Positions 27,369-34,571 of a stretch of DNA of 64,000 bases are shown here, piece by piece (position 1 is the stretch's first letter; each line of letters opens with the position of its first letter). The stretch comes from JAYKGU01 sp035285585 (GTDB lineage Bacteria > Cyanobacteriota > Cyanobacteriia > CAKZMO01), in NCBI GenBank assembly GCA_035285585.1, contig JAYKGU010000089.1:1-64000 (forward strand), in the 5' to 3' direction. Made by a program: the position numbers and the translations under genes. Below the pieces are notes generated by a model. It was given only the letters and a program-made list of their open reading frames with translations. It searched no databases and was not told the DNA's origin.

Positions 27369-28643
27369 CTATTCTCGACGAAACGATGAAGCTGTGGGGT
27401 GGGAAATATCAATATTTAACTCATCTTCGATGGCTTCTTCCAGCAGGGTATTGGGATGGAGGCGGTCTGGTTTGCCAGTGCCGACGTATTTCTCTACTAG
27501 CATGAGTAGCTCGTGCTTTCCGAACGGCTTGGTCAAATAATTCGTCGCGCCAACCATCCTAGCCCTAACCCGGTCGATGAAGCCATCTTTACCCGTCAGC
27601 ATGACGATAGGAACCTGGCGAAACGCTGTGGATTTCCGGAGCATGGCGCAAATTTCATACCCATCCAGCTCAGGCATGGCAATATCGCAGAGGATCAGAT
27701 CGGGCTTCAGTTGAAAAACGAGACCGAGGGCCTTAACGGGATTACCGATGGCGGTCACTTCGTAGCCGTGCTGGCTCAAAATTTCTTCAACCATGAGCCG
27801 CAAGGTCAGCCCGTCATCAATACAGACAACCCGCGGCACCCGATCCACAGCGGGCAGGCTAAACCCAACGTAGCTGCCCACTGCCGGATCGGTGACCGAA
27901 GAGAGATGGACAGTGCCCTGCTGAATGTAAGGGTAAACAGCCTTAGCGACCGTCACAATATCGCGGCTCAAGTATCGGGAAATTTGCCGGATGGAGGTTT
28001 TGCCATCGGCCCAGCAGCTCAGGGTATCCACCGCATTTTGGGTCAGGGTTTCGCGGAGGGAAATTGTATCCACGATGACGGGGCACTGGTTGGGCGACTG
28101 GATATGGGGGTGAAGCTGCTTCCAGGCCTGCACCTGCTTCATAATACTTTTCACCAGCGGGTCAATTTCCAGGGTGACAAGCTGGGGAGCCAGGGAAGGG
28201 CTAACTTCAAAAATGAACGAACCCTGGTGAAGGCTGAGCAGATCGAACAGGGTTTCGCGCACCATGCTCTGGACGATCGATCGCCCCTGGTTAGGGGTCA
28301 GCAGATGGTTCTCCAGTAAATTCCACAGGTAGCCATACTCAGGAGCGTTGACCGTGGCGATCGCCGGTACATTAATTTGATCGAGTGTCTCCTCCAGTCC
28401 ATAGCGCCGCAGATAGTCCCGCAGGCGGAGCAAATTGGTGTTGCTGGTCCCCGCGTAGATAATTCTGCCATTGTCGAAAAATACTAGCCAGGAGGGTGAG
28501 GTTGAGCTATCTGAGAGGCGATCGCGCCCAAAACCGCCCCTGGTTGGCCCATACGCCTCTACAAACAGTTCACCTGTCCGTTGTCCCAACTCAATGAGCT
28601 GGAGGATGCTGCGAATATCAATCTCGTTTAGCTCGCCCTGCAT
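27369..28643 (-). CDS. hmpA: HmpA/PilG-type PatA-like response regulator
   Basis: 424 residues from the ATG at 28643. The N-terminal 250 residues are a PatA N-terminal (PATAN/DUF4388-like) domain (ELNEIDIRSILQLIELGQRTG, FDNGRIIYAGTSNTNLLRLRDYL). The C-terminal receiver has acceptor D320 in LCDIAMPELDG and K in YLTKPFG. Proteins of this layout (HmpA, PixG, PilG, PatA) act in phototaxis and pilus-dependent motility rather than as DNA-binding regulators. It is the first gene of the minus-strand series, divergent from hmpF. Confidence 0.9.
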   Translation of the reverse strand: MQGELNEIDIRSILQLIELGQRTGELFVEAYGPTRGGFGRDRLSDSSTSPSWLVFFDNGRIIYAGTSNTNLLRLRDYLRRYGLEETLDQINVPAIATVNAPEYGYLWNLLENHLLTPNQGRSIVQSMVRETLFDLLSLHQGSFIFEVSPSLAPQLVTLEIDPLVKSIMKQVQAWKQLHPHIQSPNQCPVIVDTISLRETLTQNAVDTLSCWADGKTSIRQISRYLSRDIVTVAKAVYPYIQQGTVHLSSVTDPAVGSYVGFSLPAVDRVPRVVCIDDGLTLRLMVEEILSQHGYEVTAIGNPVKALGLVFQLKPDLILCDIAMPELDGYEICAMLRKSTAFRQVPIVMLTGKDGFIDRVRARMVGATNYLTKPFGKHELLMLVEKYVGTGKPDRLHPNTLLEEAIEDELNIDISHPTASSFRRE

Positions 28644-29414
28644 GCGGTCAAGACAATCTCCCCAATTTGTAAAATTTCAGCGTCGCTCCACCTGGCATCC
28701 GTCAAAGCTCACTATCAACAAATCATGGCTTGGTAGCTCGTAGCCACAATCGGCAGTTGGTTCGTCGCTGAACTGAACATTCACCATTGCTTTAATTAAT
28801 GCATCTCTGAGAAATCTCGACGAGGTTTATCCTCTAAACTTAACCAACACCGATGGCCTGGTGAACACCGGGTAAATCGTTAAGTTTCCCAACCATTCGG
28901 GGCATACTTCTAGCGAGGCTCCCGCTACAGCGTCTCAACCGCGTTGATGGCAGCCACATCAGTGGCCATTCCCAAAATAACCAAGAAAATTCGTACATAA
29001 CTGGGGAGCCTTCTAGCTGAGGCTTGTTCGTTCAGTGTATTGAGGTTTGTTTGTATCTGTCTACAGGAAGTGCTTCACTGTGGGAAATGCTTCAGGATCT
29101 GGAAATGCAGGGTTCGCGCCTAGCGCCCCCACGCCATCGAGAATTTCAAATCTAGTGAGGATTAGCTGGCAAACTCATTCCCCATCCAGATAACATGACA
29201 AATAGCGTTCTTACTTAAGGGGTTTGCAAGTCCCCAATTCAGAGATGTCAACCAGCCTCTGAGGTTCAAGAGCACTTCCCCAGTTTCTCAGTTTGGCTAG
29301 GGAGGCGCACCTACTTTACTGGAGTGATCGAGTAATCTGGGATGAGGTGAGCTAGGTCATTAGTTTCGAAACCTGCCTTGTGCTCAGCTTTAGACATGGG
29401 AGAGGATTAACAGC
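28644..29414. other. Divergent promoter region between hmpA and hmpF
   Basis: 771 bases with no credible gene between two oppositely transcribed genes of the same system. It must hold both promoters. A ribosome-binding motif GGGAGAGGA lies at 29398-29406, just before the GTG start of hmpF. No repeat, hairpin or consensus promoter stood out enough to be called. Confidence 0.6.
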
Positions 29415-31166
29415 GTGCTGTATTTAGCGGAAGTTCAAAAAAAGACCAGAGTAATCGGGGGTAGCAAAGCCGAGTTTAAGCTGTTGGCCTGTCAACGAGC
29501 CGAGCACAACTGGAGCCCGGTGGGCGAAGAGCTGATTCCTGCTCCGGATGATGTTCCCTATAATTCGGGTGCCTTGGTTTTAGTTGATTTGAGTGGTAAT
29601 CGCCAGGTGCAGCGGCACTCTGAGGCTGCCCGCCAGCTCGTCAGTATCCTGCAAAATTTCTCGCGACTTCAAGAAAAATCCAAAACGCAGGAAGAAGAAA
29701 TTGAGCAGTGGAAGCAGTCGCTGACCTACCAGAGCCAGGAGCTGAACCGTCGGGAAATTGAAATGGAATCCCGCCAGGAACAGCTTCAGCAAATGGAGGA
29801 AGACTTTGAGCAGCTAGAGCAGCAGCGCCGAGAAATTGCGGCGGCCCGCGAAGAGGCTAATCGCCTCCAGGAAGAGTTCAATCGCAAGAATCAAGAACTA
29901 GAAGGAGCCTGGGCCCATCTCCAGGGCGAGATGCGCCGCTTTGAAGAGCGCAAGGCAGAAATTCAGCAGTCATCTGGGCTAAACGACGAGCAAGCCCGTC
30001 ATATTCAAGACTTATTGAATCAACTATCGAATGCTGTCACCCCCACCGCAGCTATTCGTGAACATCTAGATGGCTCATTTGAGCAGCTATCCCATCATCA
30101 GGGGTTACTCGATCAGCGGTGGCACGAGCTAGAAGAACAGCGCGGTGCGGCCCAGCAGCTTCAAGATGAAGTCGATCGGCAGGCGGGAGAACTTCAGGAA
30201 CGATGGCAATCCTGGCATCAGGCGCAAGAAGCCTGGATTCAGGCCCAGTCAGACCTGAAGGCTAACCAGCGGGCGATCGCCGTTCACCAAGAAACGCTCC
30301 AGGCCCTTTCAGCCCAGGTACACAGCCAATCATCTTTCCAGCAGCAGCTTGAGTTCCTGGTAGACACGGCAGGCAATGGTAAGGCGAGCAGCAAGCTCGA
30401 TATCGCTGCCCTTGAGCAAATGCCTATTGAACAACTGCAGTCCACCGTGCAAGAACTGGCGCGAGAACTGGAAAAGAATTCCCGATTTGTCAGCAGCCAG
30501 GAAGAGGAGCTGACCCTCCAGCAGCAGGAAATTGAGAAGCGTCGGGAGCAAGTTCAGCAGGCTAACGAGTCTGATCGTCCGCGCCTGGAGGCTGAGTTAG
30601 CCGACGAGCAGGAGAGCTATCGCATGCTCAACGAAACCCTGGTGGGGCAGCGCCGCAACCTCCAAGAGCGTGAAATGATTCTCAAGCAGCATGAGGCAGT
30701 GCTGGCGCGACGGCAAGGATTGCCTGTTGAAGAGGGGGCAACTGACCTGCATTTCGACTCCGTCCTCAAGCAGTTTTATGACCTGCAAACCCAGGCGGCC
30801 ACATCTCTGCAGCAAATGGAGCAAGCTCTTCAACCCCTGCAGGCCAGCGTGGCCGAGCAGGAAGCCCAGGTCAGCCAGCAAGCCACTGAGCTAGCGGCGA
30901 TGCGGGCTGAAATTCAGGAATTTGAACAAAACTGGTTGGCCCAGAAGGCGAGTGCCGCCGAGCTGTGGGGCAAAGTGAATTTGCTGCAGGAGATGCTGCA
31001 ACCGATTCAAGATGCTGTCAATGGTGTACGGGAGAAACTAGAGGCGATCGCCACCCTCACAACCCAGGTACAGGAAACCAGCGACCATCAGCATCAGGCC
31101 ATCAGCGAAATGCAGCAAACAATCCAGGCGCTCAGCGACCAGTCTCCCCAACTGGCTGCCTCTTAG
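29415..31166 (+). CDS. hmpF: HmpF-type coiled-coil pilus motility protein
   Basis: 583 residues from a GTG at 29415, preceded by GGGAGAGGA at good spacing. The N-terminal 90 residues are a compact domain (LYLAEVQKKTRVIGGSKAE, LACQRAEHNWSPVGEELIP). The rest is almost entirely coiled coil, rich in Gln and Glu. HmpF in filamentous cyanobacteria localises to cell poles, is needed for pilus-driven hormogonium motility and associates with the Hmp array. In Nostoc punctiforme, as I recall, hmpF precedes hmpA on the same strand; here it is divergent, separated by 771 bases. Length and architecture agree with the family. Confidence 0.85.
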   Translation: MLYLAEVQKKTRVIGGSKAEFKLLACQRAEHNWSPVGEELIPAPDDVPYNSGALVLVDLSGNRQVQRHSEAARQLVSILQNFSRLQEKSKTQEEEIEQWKQSLTYQSQELNRREIEMESRQEQLQQMEEDFEQLEQQRREIAAAREEANRLQEEFNRKNQELEGAWAHLQGEMRRFEERKAEIQQSSGLNDEQARHIQDLLNQLSNAVTPTAAIREHLDGSFEQLSHHQGLLDQRWHELEEQRGAAQQLQDEVDRQAGELQERWQSWHQAQEAWIQAQSDLKANQRAIAVHQETLQALSAQVHSQSSFQQQLEFLVDTAGNGKASSKLDIAALEQMPIEQLQSTVQELARELEKNSRFVSSQEEELTLQQQEIEKRREQVQQANESDRPRLEAELADEQESYRMLNETLVGQRRNLQEREMILKQHEAVLARRQGLPVEEGATDLHFDSVLKQFYDLQTQAATSLQQMEQALQPLQASVAEQEAQVSQQATELAAMRAEIQEFEQNWLAQKASAAELWGKVNLLQEMLQPIQDAVNGVREKLEAIATLTTQVQETSDHQHQAISEMQQTIQALSDQSPQLAAS

Positions 31167-31172
31167 AAGATT

Positions 31173-31234
31173 TCCAGGGAAAAAATTTACCCTCGGTTAA
31201 ACCCCTGGTAGAGGCAAATGCCCTTTGCCCTTAC
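31173..31234. repeat. Dispersed repeat, copy A
   Basis: A block of about 60 bases after hmpF (CCAGGGAAAAAATTTACCCTC, then GGTTAAAC and GGCAAATGCCCTTTGCCCTTA) matches, in inverted orientation, a block at 50139-50198. It overlaps the stop codon of tilS. Probably a short interspersed palindromic element. Confidence 0.6.
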
Positions 31235-32271
31235 GTTGGCTTGGCAAACACAATCTGATCGCGCTCGACCCGGGCGATCGCCCCTCCAGGAAAGGGGTCT
31301 GTTTGGCTGCCATTGGGGGCAGACAGCAAAGCCACTAGTTTTTCGATTTGCTCGAAGTTAGGGGCCTGGGGCAGGATGGCCAGCAGCAGACGACGCAGCA
31401 CGCGACGCTGGAGGGCCAGAGGCGCAGCCCGCAGAACCGCACGGTTAACCCAATAATCCTGGGTTTCGCCAGGGGTTACTTGGGAGACAGGTTCTGACAA
31501 TCCTGACATCTGCACGGCTTGCTGCCACCAGTCGTCCGTGAGGGACTCCAGGAGCGTAACGTCGGCCTGGAGCAATTCCGCCGTTTGGGCCAGGTTTTGC
31601 TCCACCGCTGAATTAAAATGCTGCTGCAAATAGGGCATTAGTTCCTGGCGAATGCGGTTGCGGGCATAGCGCCAGTCATCATTCGTGCTATCTTCCCAAA
31701 CCTGCAGGCCAGCGTCACGGCAGTACTGTCCGGTTTCACTGCGGGTCACGTTGAGCAGCGGGCGCACCAGTTGCACGGTGGGGGTAAGCGATCGCCCCCA
31801 GGTCAGAGCCTGCAGCCCATCGGCCCCACTGCCCCGCACCAGGTTATACAGCACCGTCTCTGCGCGATCGCTGGCCGTATGCCCGGTCACTACGACCTCG
31901 AACCCATGGGTCTGGGCGATGTCAGCCAGCACCCGGTAGCGCCAGGTACGGGCCGCCGCCTCGCTGGTCATGGCTGCAGCTTCCGCAGGAGAAAGATCAG
32001 CGCCGTAGTAGGGAACTTCCCAGGTCTGGGCTAACTGCGCCACATAGGCAGCATTATCGTCAGCGTCGGGCCGCCAGCGATGGTTACAGTGGGCGATCGC
32101 CACTTCCCAGTGCCACTGGCATTGAAGATCCAGCAGCAACCGCCCCAGGCAGAGGGAATCCTGTCCACCGGACATCGCCACCAGAATTCGCTGTCCTGGC
32201 TGGAGTAACCTGCGGTGTCGCAGGGTTTGGTGTAGGCGAGCATGGAGAGGAGTCCAGGGCGATCGCGACAT
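31231..32271 (-). CDS. tilS: tRNA(Ile)-lysidine synthetase TilS
   Basis: 346 residues from the ATG at 32271. The PP-loop ATP-binding motif SGGQDS is at 34-39, followed by the TilS-typical HCNHRWR segment and the VVTGHTASDRAETVLYNLVRGSG block. The enzyme puts lysine on C34 of the tRNA that reads AUA codons, changing both its amino acid and codon specificity; it is essential in most bacteria. Length fits the short cyanobacterial form. It converges on hmpF, and its stop codon lies at the edge of the dispersed repeat at 31173-31234. Confidence 0.93.
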   Translation of the reverse strand: MSRSPWTPLHARLHQTLRHRRLLQPGQRILVAMSGGQDSLCLGRLLLDLQCQWHWEVAIAHCNHRWRPDADDNAAYVAQLAQTWEVPYYGADLSPAEAAAMTSEAAARTWRYRVLADIAQTHGFEVVVTGHTASDRAETVLYNLVRGSGADGLQALTWGRSLTPTVQLVRPLLNVTRSETGQYCRDAGLQVWEDSTNDDWRYARNRIRQELMPYLQQHFNSAVEQNLAQTAELLQADVTLLESLTDDWWQQAVQMSGLSEPVSQVTPGETQDYWVNRAVLRAAPLALQRRVLRRLLLAILPQAPNFEQIEKLVALLSAPNGSQTDPFPGGAIARVERDQIVFAKPT

Positions 32272-32589
32272 GGCTGGGCAGGGGCTGGAAATTAATTTGA
32301 GGAAGGACTTAAACGGCGCTTAAAGAAGCATGAGGTAAATCGATACCCGTACTAAGCACTAGCCCATACCATAGAGCTTCCCTGCGCGGCAAAGTAATCA
32401 TACGGACTTGGCCACCCCAGATTCTTGCCCCCAGGCTGCCAAACTTCGGTAGTCCCCTCGACGTATCTCACCTGGCCAAACTGCACAATGGGATCAACTT
32501 CTGAAGAACGCGTTCGAGGAAGTCAGACTAACAAGGGGGCAATTTGTTGGTCTGGCATCCATTTAAGAAGGCGTCCTTACAGGTAGTGT

Positions 32590-32621
32590 GCCTGACCTTT
32601 TGGGGGCTTATGGGGTCAGGC
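32590..32621. terminator. Possible terminator hairpin
   Basis: GCCTGACC (32590-32597) pairs with GGTCAGGC (32614-32621), followed on the plus strand by a weakly T-rich tract. No plus-strand gene ends just upstream, so it may serve an unannotated RNA or be a repeat element. Confidence 0.35.
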
Positions 32622-32647
32622 CATTTCTTCTTTCTAGACAATGCTCT

Positions 32648-32697
32648 AAACCGGGTTTGGCCAATTCAGCGTCTGGACAGTGAGCTGAACCCGGTTT
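32648..32697. repeat. Long inverted repeat with nested stem
   Basis: AAACCGGGTT (32648-32657) pairs with AACCCGGTTT (32688-32697). A nested TTCAGC/GCTGAA pair lies inside. The structure would form a bulged hairpin of about 50 bases. No open frame or T tract accompanies it; it could be a small non-coding repeat element. Confidence 0.45.
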
Positions 32698-33080
32698 GAG
32701 TTCATCCGGCTTGATCGGGCAGCTCCGCCACGTTCTTGTCCTGCCGAACCGCACCCTTTAGGCCGCTCGATTTCTCTCTGGATGCCCCGTTTAAAGCGCC
32801 AGTTCGCGTCCCCAGAACTCTGGCAAGTTTGCGGGTCATACCCAAGCTATCCCGTGCAAGCCCCTCAGCTAAAAAAGCTGGTGCGCGGTTACCTTCTCTT
32901 ATATGATTATTAAATAATCCTTATATTGTCAGGCGATTCTCGAAGACTGCGATAGCGGAACTTCCTTCTACAATGGTGGAAAACCGAATTATCGCTGAGC
33001 GTGGGGTGGGGCAGCTCATTTCAGCCGTTCCATCCATTCGGATCAAGCCTGGTTGAATGAAACTCCTAGAGGCAGTGGTT

Positions 33081-33566
33081 ATGAATACAGCAGAGACCCA
33101 AATCAACGGACACACCGATCAAGAAATGGCAGCAACAGGTGAGCAGGCCAACGGCCAGGAAAAGAACGCGACCGATTCCCAGGAGGGCACCATTGCCCTG
33201 CGGCCTTCTGGGTCAATGCTTAAGAATCGTCCCATTGCCTCTAGCGCGCTCAATGTCGTCGATACCATGACCTTCTCCGGCATCCGCCCCATTGCCTCCA
33301 GCGACTTAGAAGTTTATGGCACCCTACTCGGCGGTCGCCCCATTGAAGCCAGCCACCTCGCTGTGATCGATGACGGCACCCTGCCCGGTGGTCGCCCCAT
33401 CTTCGCCAGCGACCTCGCGGTCATCGAAATCGATACTCTACCCGGTCATCGCCCCATTGCCGCCAGCCCCGCCGAGCTGATGACAGGCAGCACCTTACCC
33501 GGTAATCGCCCCATCGCCTCCAACGACATCGACAACCCGACAGCGCTCATGGGCTACATTGACTAA
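33081..33566 (+). CDS. GxRPI-repeat protein, function unknown
   Basis: About 161 residues from the ATG at 33081 (another ATG at 33057 is possible). After a 40-residue polar N-terminus the protein is made of six copies of a motif [G/N]xRPIxxSxLxVxxxxTLPG. Repeat starts at 33222, 33279, 33330, 33387, 33444 and 33501 give a 57-base (19-residue) period with one 51-base unit. The Arg-Pro-Ile core is invariant. There is no signal peptide, membrane segment or catalytic motif. I do not recognise a named family; the repeats look like short structural or binding units. The next genes on the same strand are the YqiJ/flotillin pair, 222 bases away, behind a probable terminator. Confidence 0.75.
   Translation: MNTAETQINGHTDQEMAATGEQANGQEKNATDSQEGTIALRPSGSMLKNRPIASSALNVVDTMTFSGIRPIASSDLEVYGTLLGGRPIEASHLAVIDDGTLPGGRPIFASDLAVIEIDTLPGHRPIAASPAELMTGSTLPGNRPIASNDIDNPTALMGYID
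33222..33557 (+). repeat. Six 19-residue GxRPI coding repeats
   Basis: Units begin at 33222, 33279, 33330, 33387, 33444 and 33501. Nucleotide similarity is highest around CGCCCCATTGCC, which encodes Arg-Pro-Ile-Ala. The amino-acid core is kept while flanking residues vary, which points to selection on the protein rather than recent DNA slippage. Confidence 0.8.
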
Positions 33567-33634
33567 CGCAATCGCGATCGCTTTATTTGTGGCCAGACAC
33601 TTAACAAAGCCGTGATTTAGCTAAATCATCCTCT

Positions 33635-33669
33635 GAAAGCGATTCAGTCTCAATGGCTGGATCGCTTTC
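33635..33669 (+). terminator. Rho-independent-like terminator after the GxRPI gene
   Basis: GAAAGCGAT (33635-33643) pairs with ATCGCTTTC (33661-33669), a perfect 9-bp stem, followed by AATTTTC. It lies about 70 bases after the GxRPI stop codon and separates it from the YqiJ-like gene. Confidence 0.6.
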
Positions 33670-33788
33670 AATTTTCTGTCTACTGAACGCCAGAAATTCT
33701 GAAAAAGTTACGAAAGCTTTCCATGCCCCGACATTCCCCTGGGGAGTGGGTATCTTGAGGTAGACTTTCGCTAATCTGGCAACCCCCT

Positions 33789-34562
33789 ATGGTTCTGGCA
33801 CTTGAAAATCTACCCTACTGGATTTTCCTGGGAGCAGGCGTACTGCTGTTCGGCTTTGTAATCCTCTCCAGCGGGGGAGACGACGATCTGGACACCAGTA
33901 TCGACACCGACCTCGACGCTGACCTGGATATCGACGCCGACCTCGACCTGGATGCCGCTGTGGATGCTAGCGCCAGTCCGGTAGATTTTGACTCTGATGC
34001 CGACGTTAGTGGGGGTGATGGGTTTAGCCCACTGCAAATTCTGGGGTGGCTGGGCGTGGGTAAAGCCCCTCTAGTGCTCTTGCTGGCATTGGATCTTTGC
34101 CTCTGGGGGCTGTTTGGCTGGATGCTCAATGTTGCAGTGGGCAATCTTTTGGGGCGAATTCCCACCGGCTGGCTGGGGTTGCCCATTCTGCTGGTGTCCC
34201 TCGCTGGCGCTCTGCTCATCGGTGGACAGGTTGCCCGCCCCATTGGTCGAGTCTTTGCGTCCTTTGGGGAAAGTGCCAGTAGCGATCGCCTCGTTGGCTG
34301 TGTTGGCATTGTCAGCTCCGCCCGACTCTACAAAGTATCTGAAGGCAAAATTGCCCAGGTAGACGTGGTGGATCCTGCTAAAAATCTTGTAACCGTCAAT
34401 GCGGCTTTGCCAATTTGGGCTACCACCAGCCCCAAGCTAGGTGAACAGGTTTTGGTCATTGACCGGGCCGATGAGATGTACCTCTACTACGTCGTGGCCA
34501 AAGACAGTCCCGACCAGGACCGCTGGCTCAACACCCTATCCCGTTCCAAACCCTCGCATTAG
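33789..34562 (+). CDS. YqiJ-like membrane protein with OB/NfeD-type C-terminal domain
   Basis: 257 residues. One membrane helix (about 9-27) is followed by an acidic Asp-rich segment (31-73, with alternating Asp-Leu/Asp-Ala pairs), two more helices (about 93-115 and 127-147) and a C-terminal beta-rich domain (RLVGCVGIVSSARL, LGEQVLVIDR) like the OB-fold of YqiJ/NfeD proteins. Such proteins are partners of flotillins and sit with them in membrane microdomains; in E. coli yqiJ precedes the flotillin gene yqiK. Here the flotillin starts 9 bases after this stop, strongly suggesting a shared transcript. The Asp-rich insert is unusual for the family. Confidence 0.8.
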   Translation: MVLALENLPYWIFLGAGVLLFGFVILSSGGDDDLDTSIDTDLDADLDIDADLDLDAAVDASASPVDFDSDADVSGGDGFSPLQILGWLGVGKAPLVLLLALDLCLWGLFGWMLNVAVGNLLGRIPTGWLGLPILLVSLAGALLIGGQVARPIGRVFASFGESASSDRLVGCVGIVSSARLYKVSEGKIAQVDVVDPAKNLVTVNAALPIWATTSPKLGEQVLVIDRADEMYLYYVVAKDSPDQDRWLNTLSRSKPSH

Positions 34563-34571
34563 GTTCCTACC

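Larger units (their letters stand above)
32272..33080. other. Intergenic region with two hairpins
   Basis: About 800 bases with no credible gene, between tilS and the GxRPI-repeat gene, which are transcribed away from each other. It contains two stem-loops, at 32590-32621 and 32648-32697, listed separately. The 3' part (about 32880-33080) is AT-richer and probably carries the promoter of the GxRPI gene. Confidence 0.6.

Noticed and set aside
27513..28319. 268-codon open frame on the plus strand
   Set aside because: Antisense shadow of hmpA, which has both PATAN and receiver domains intact.
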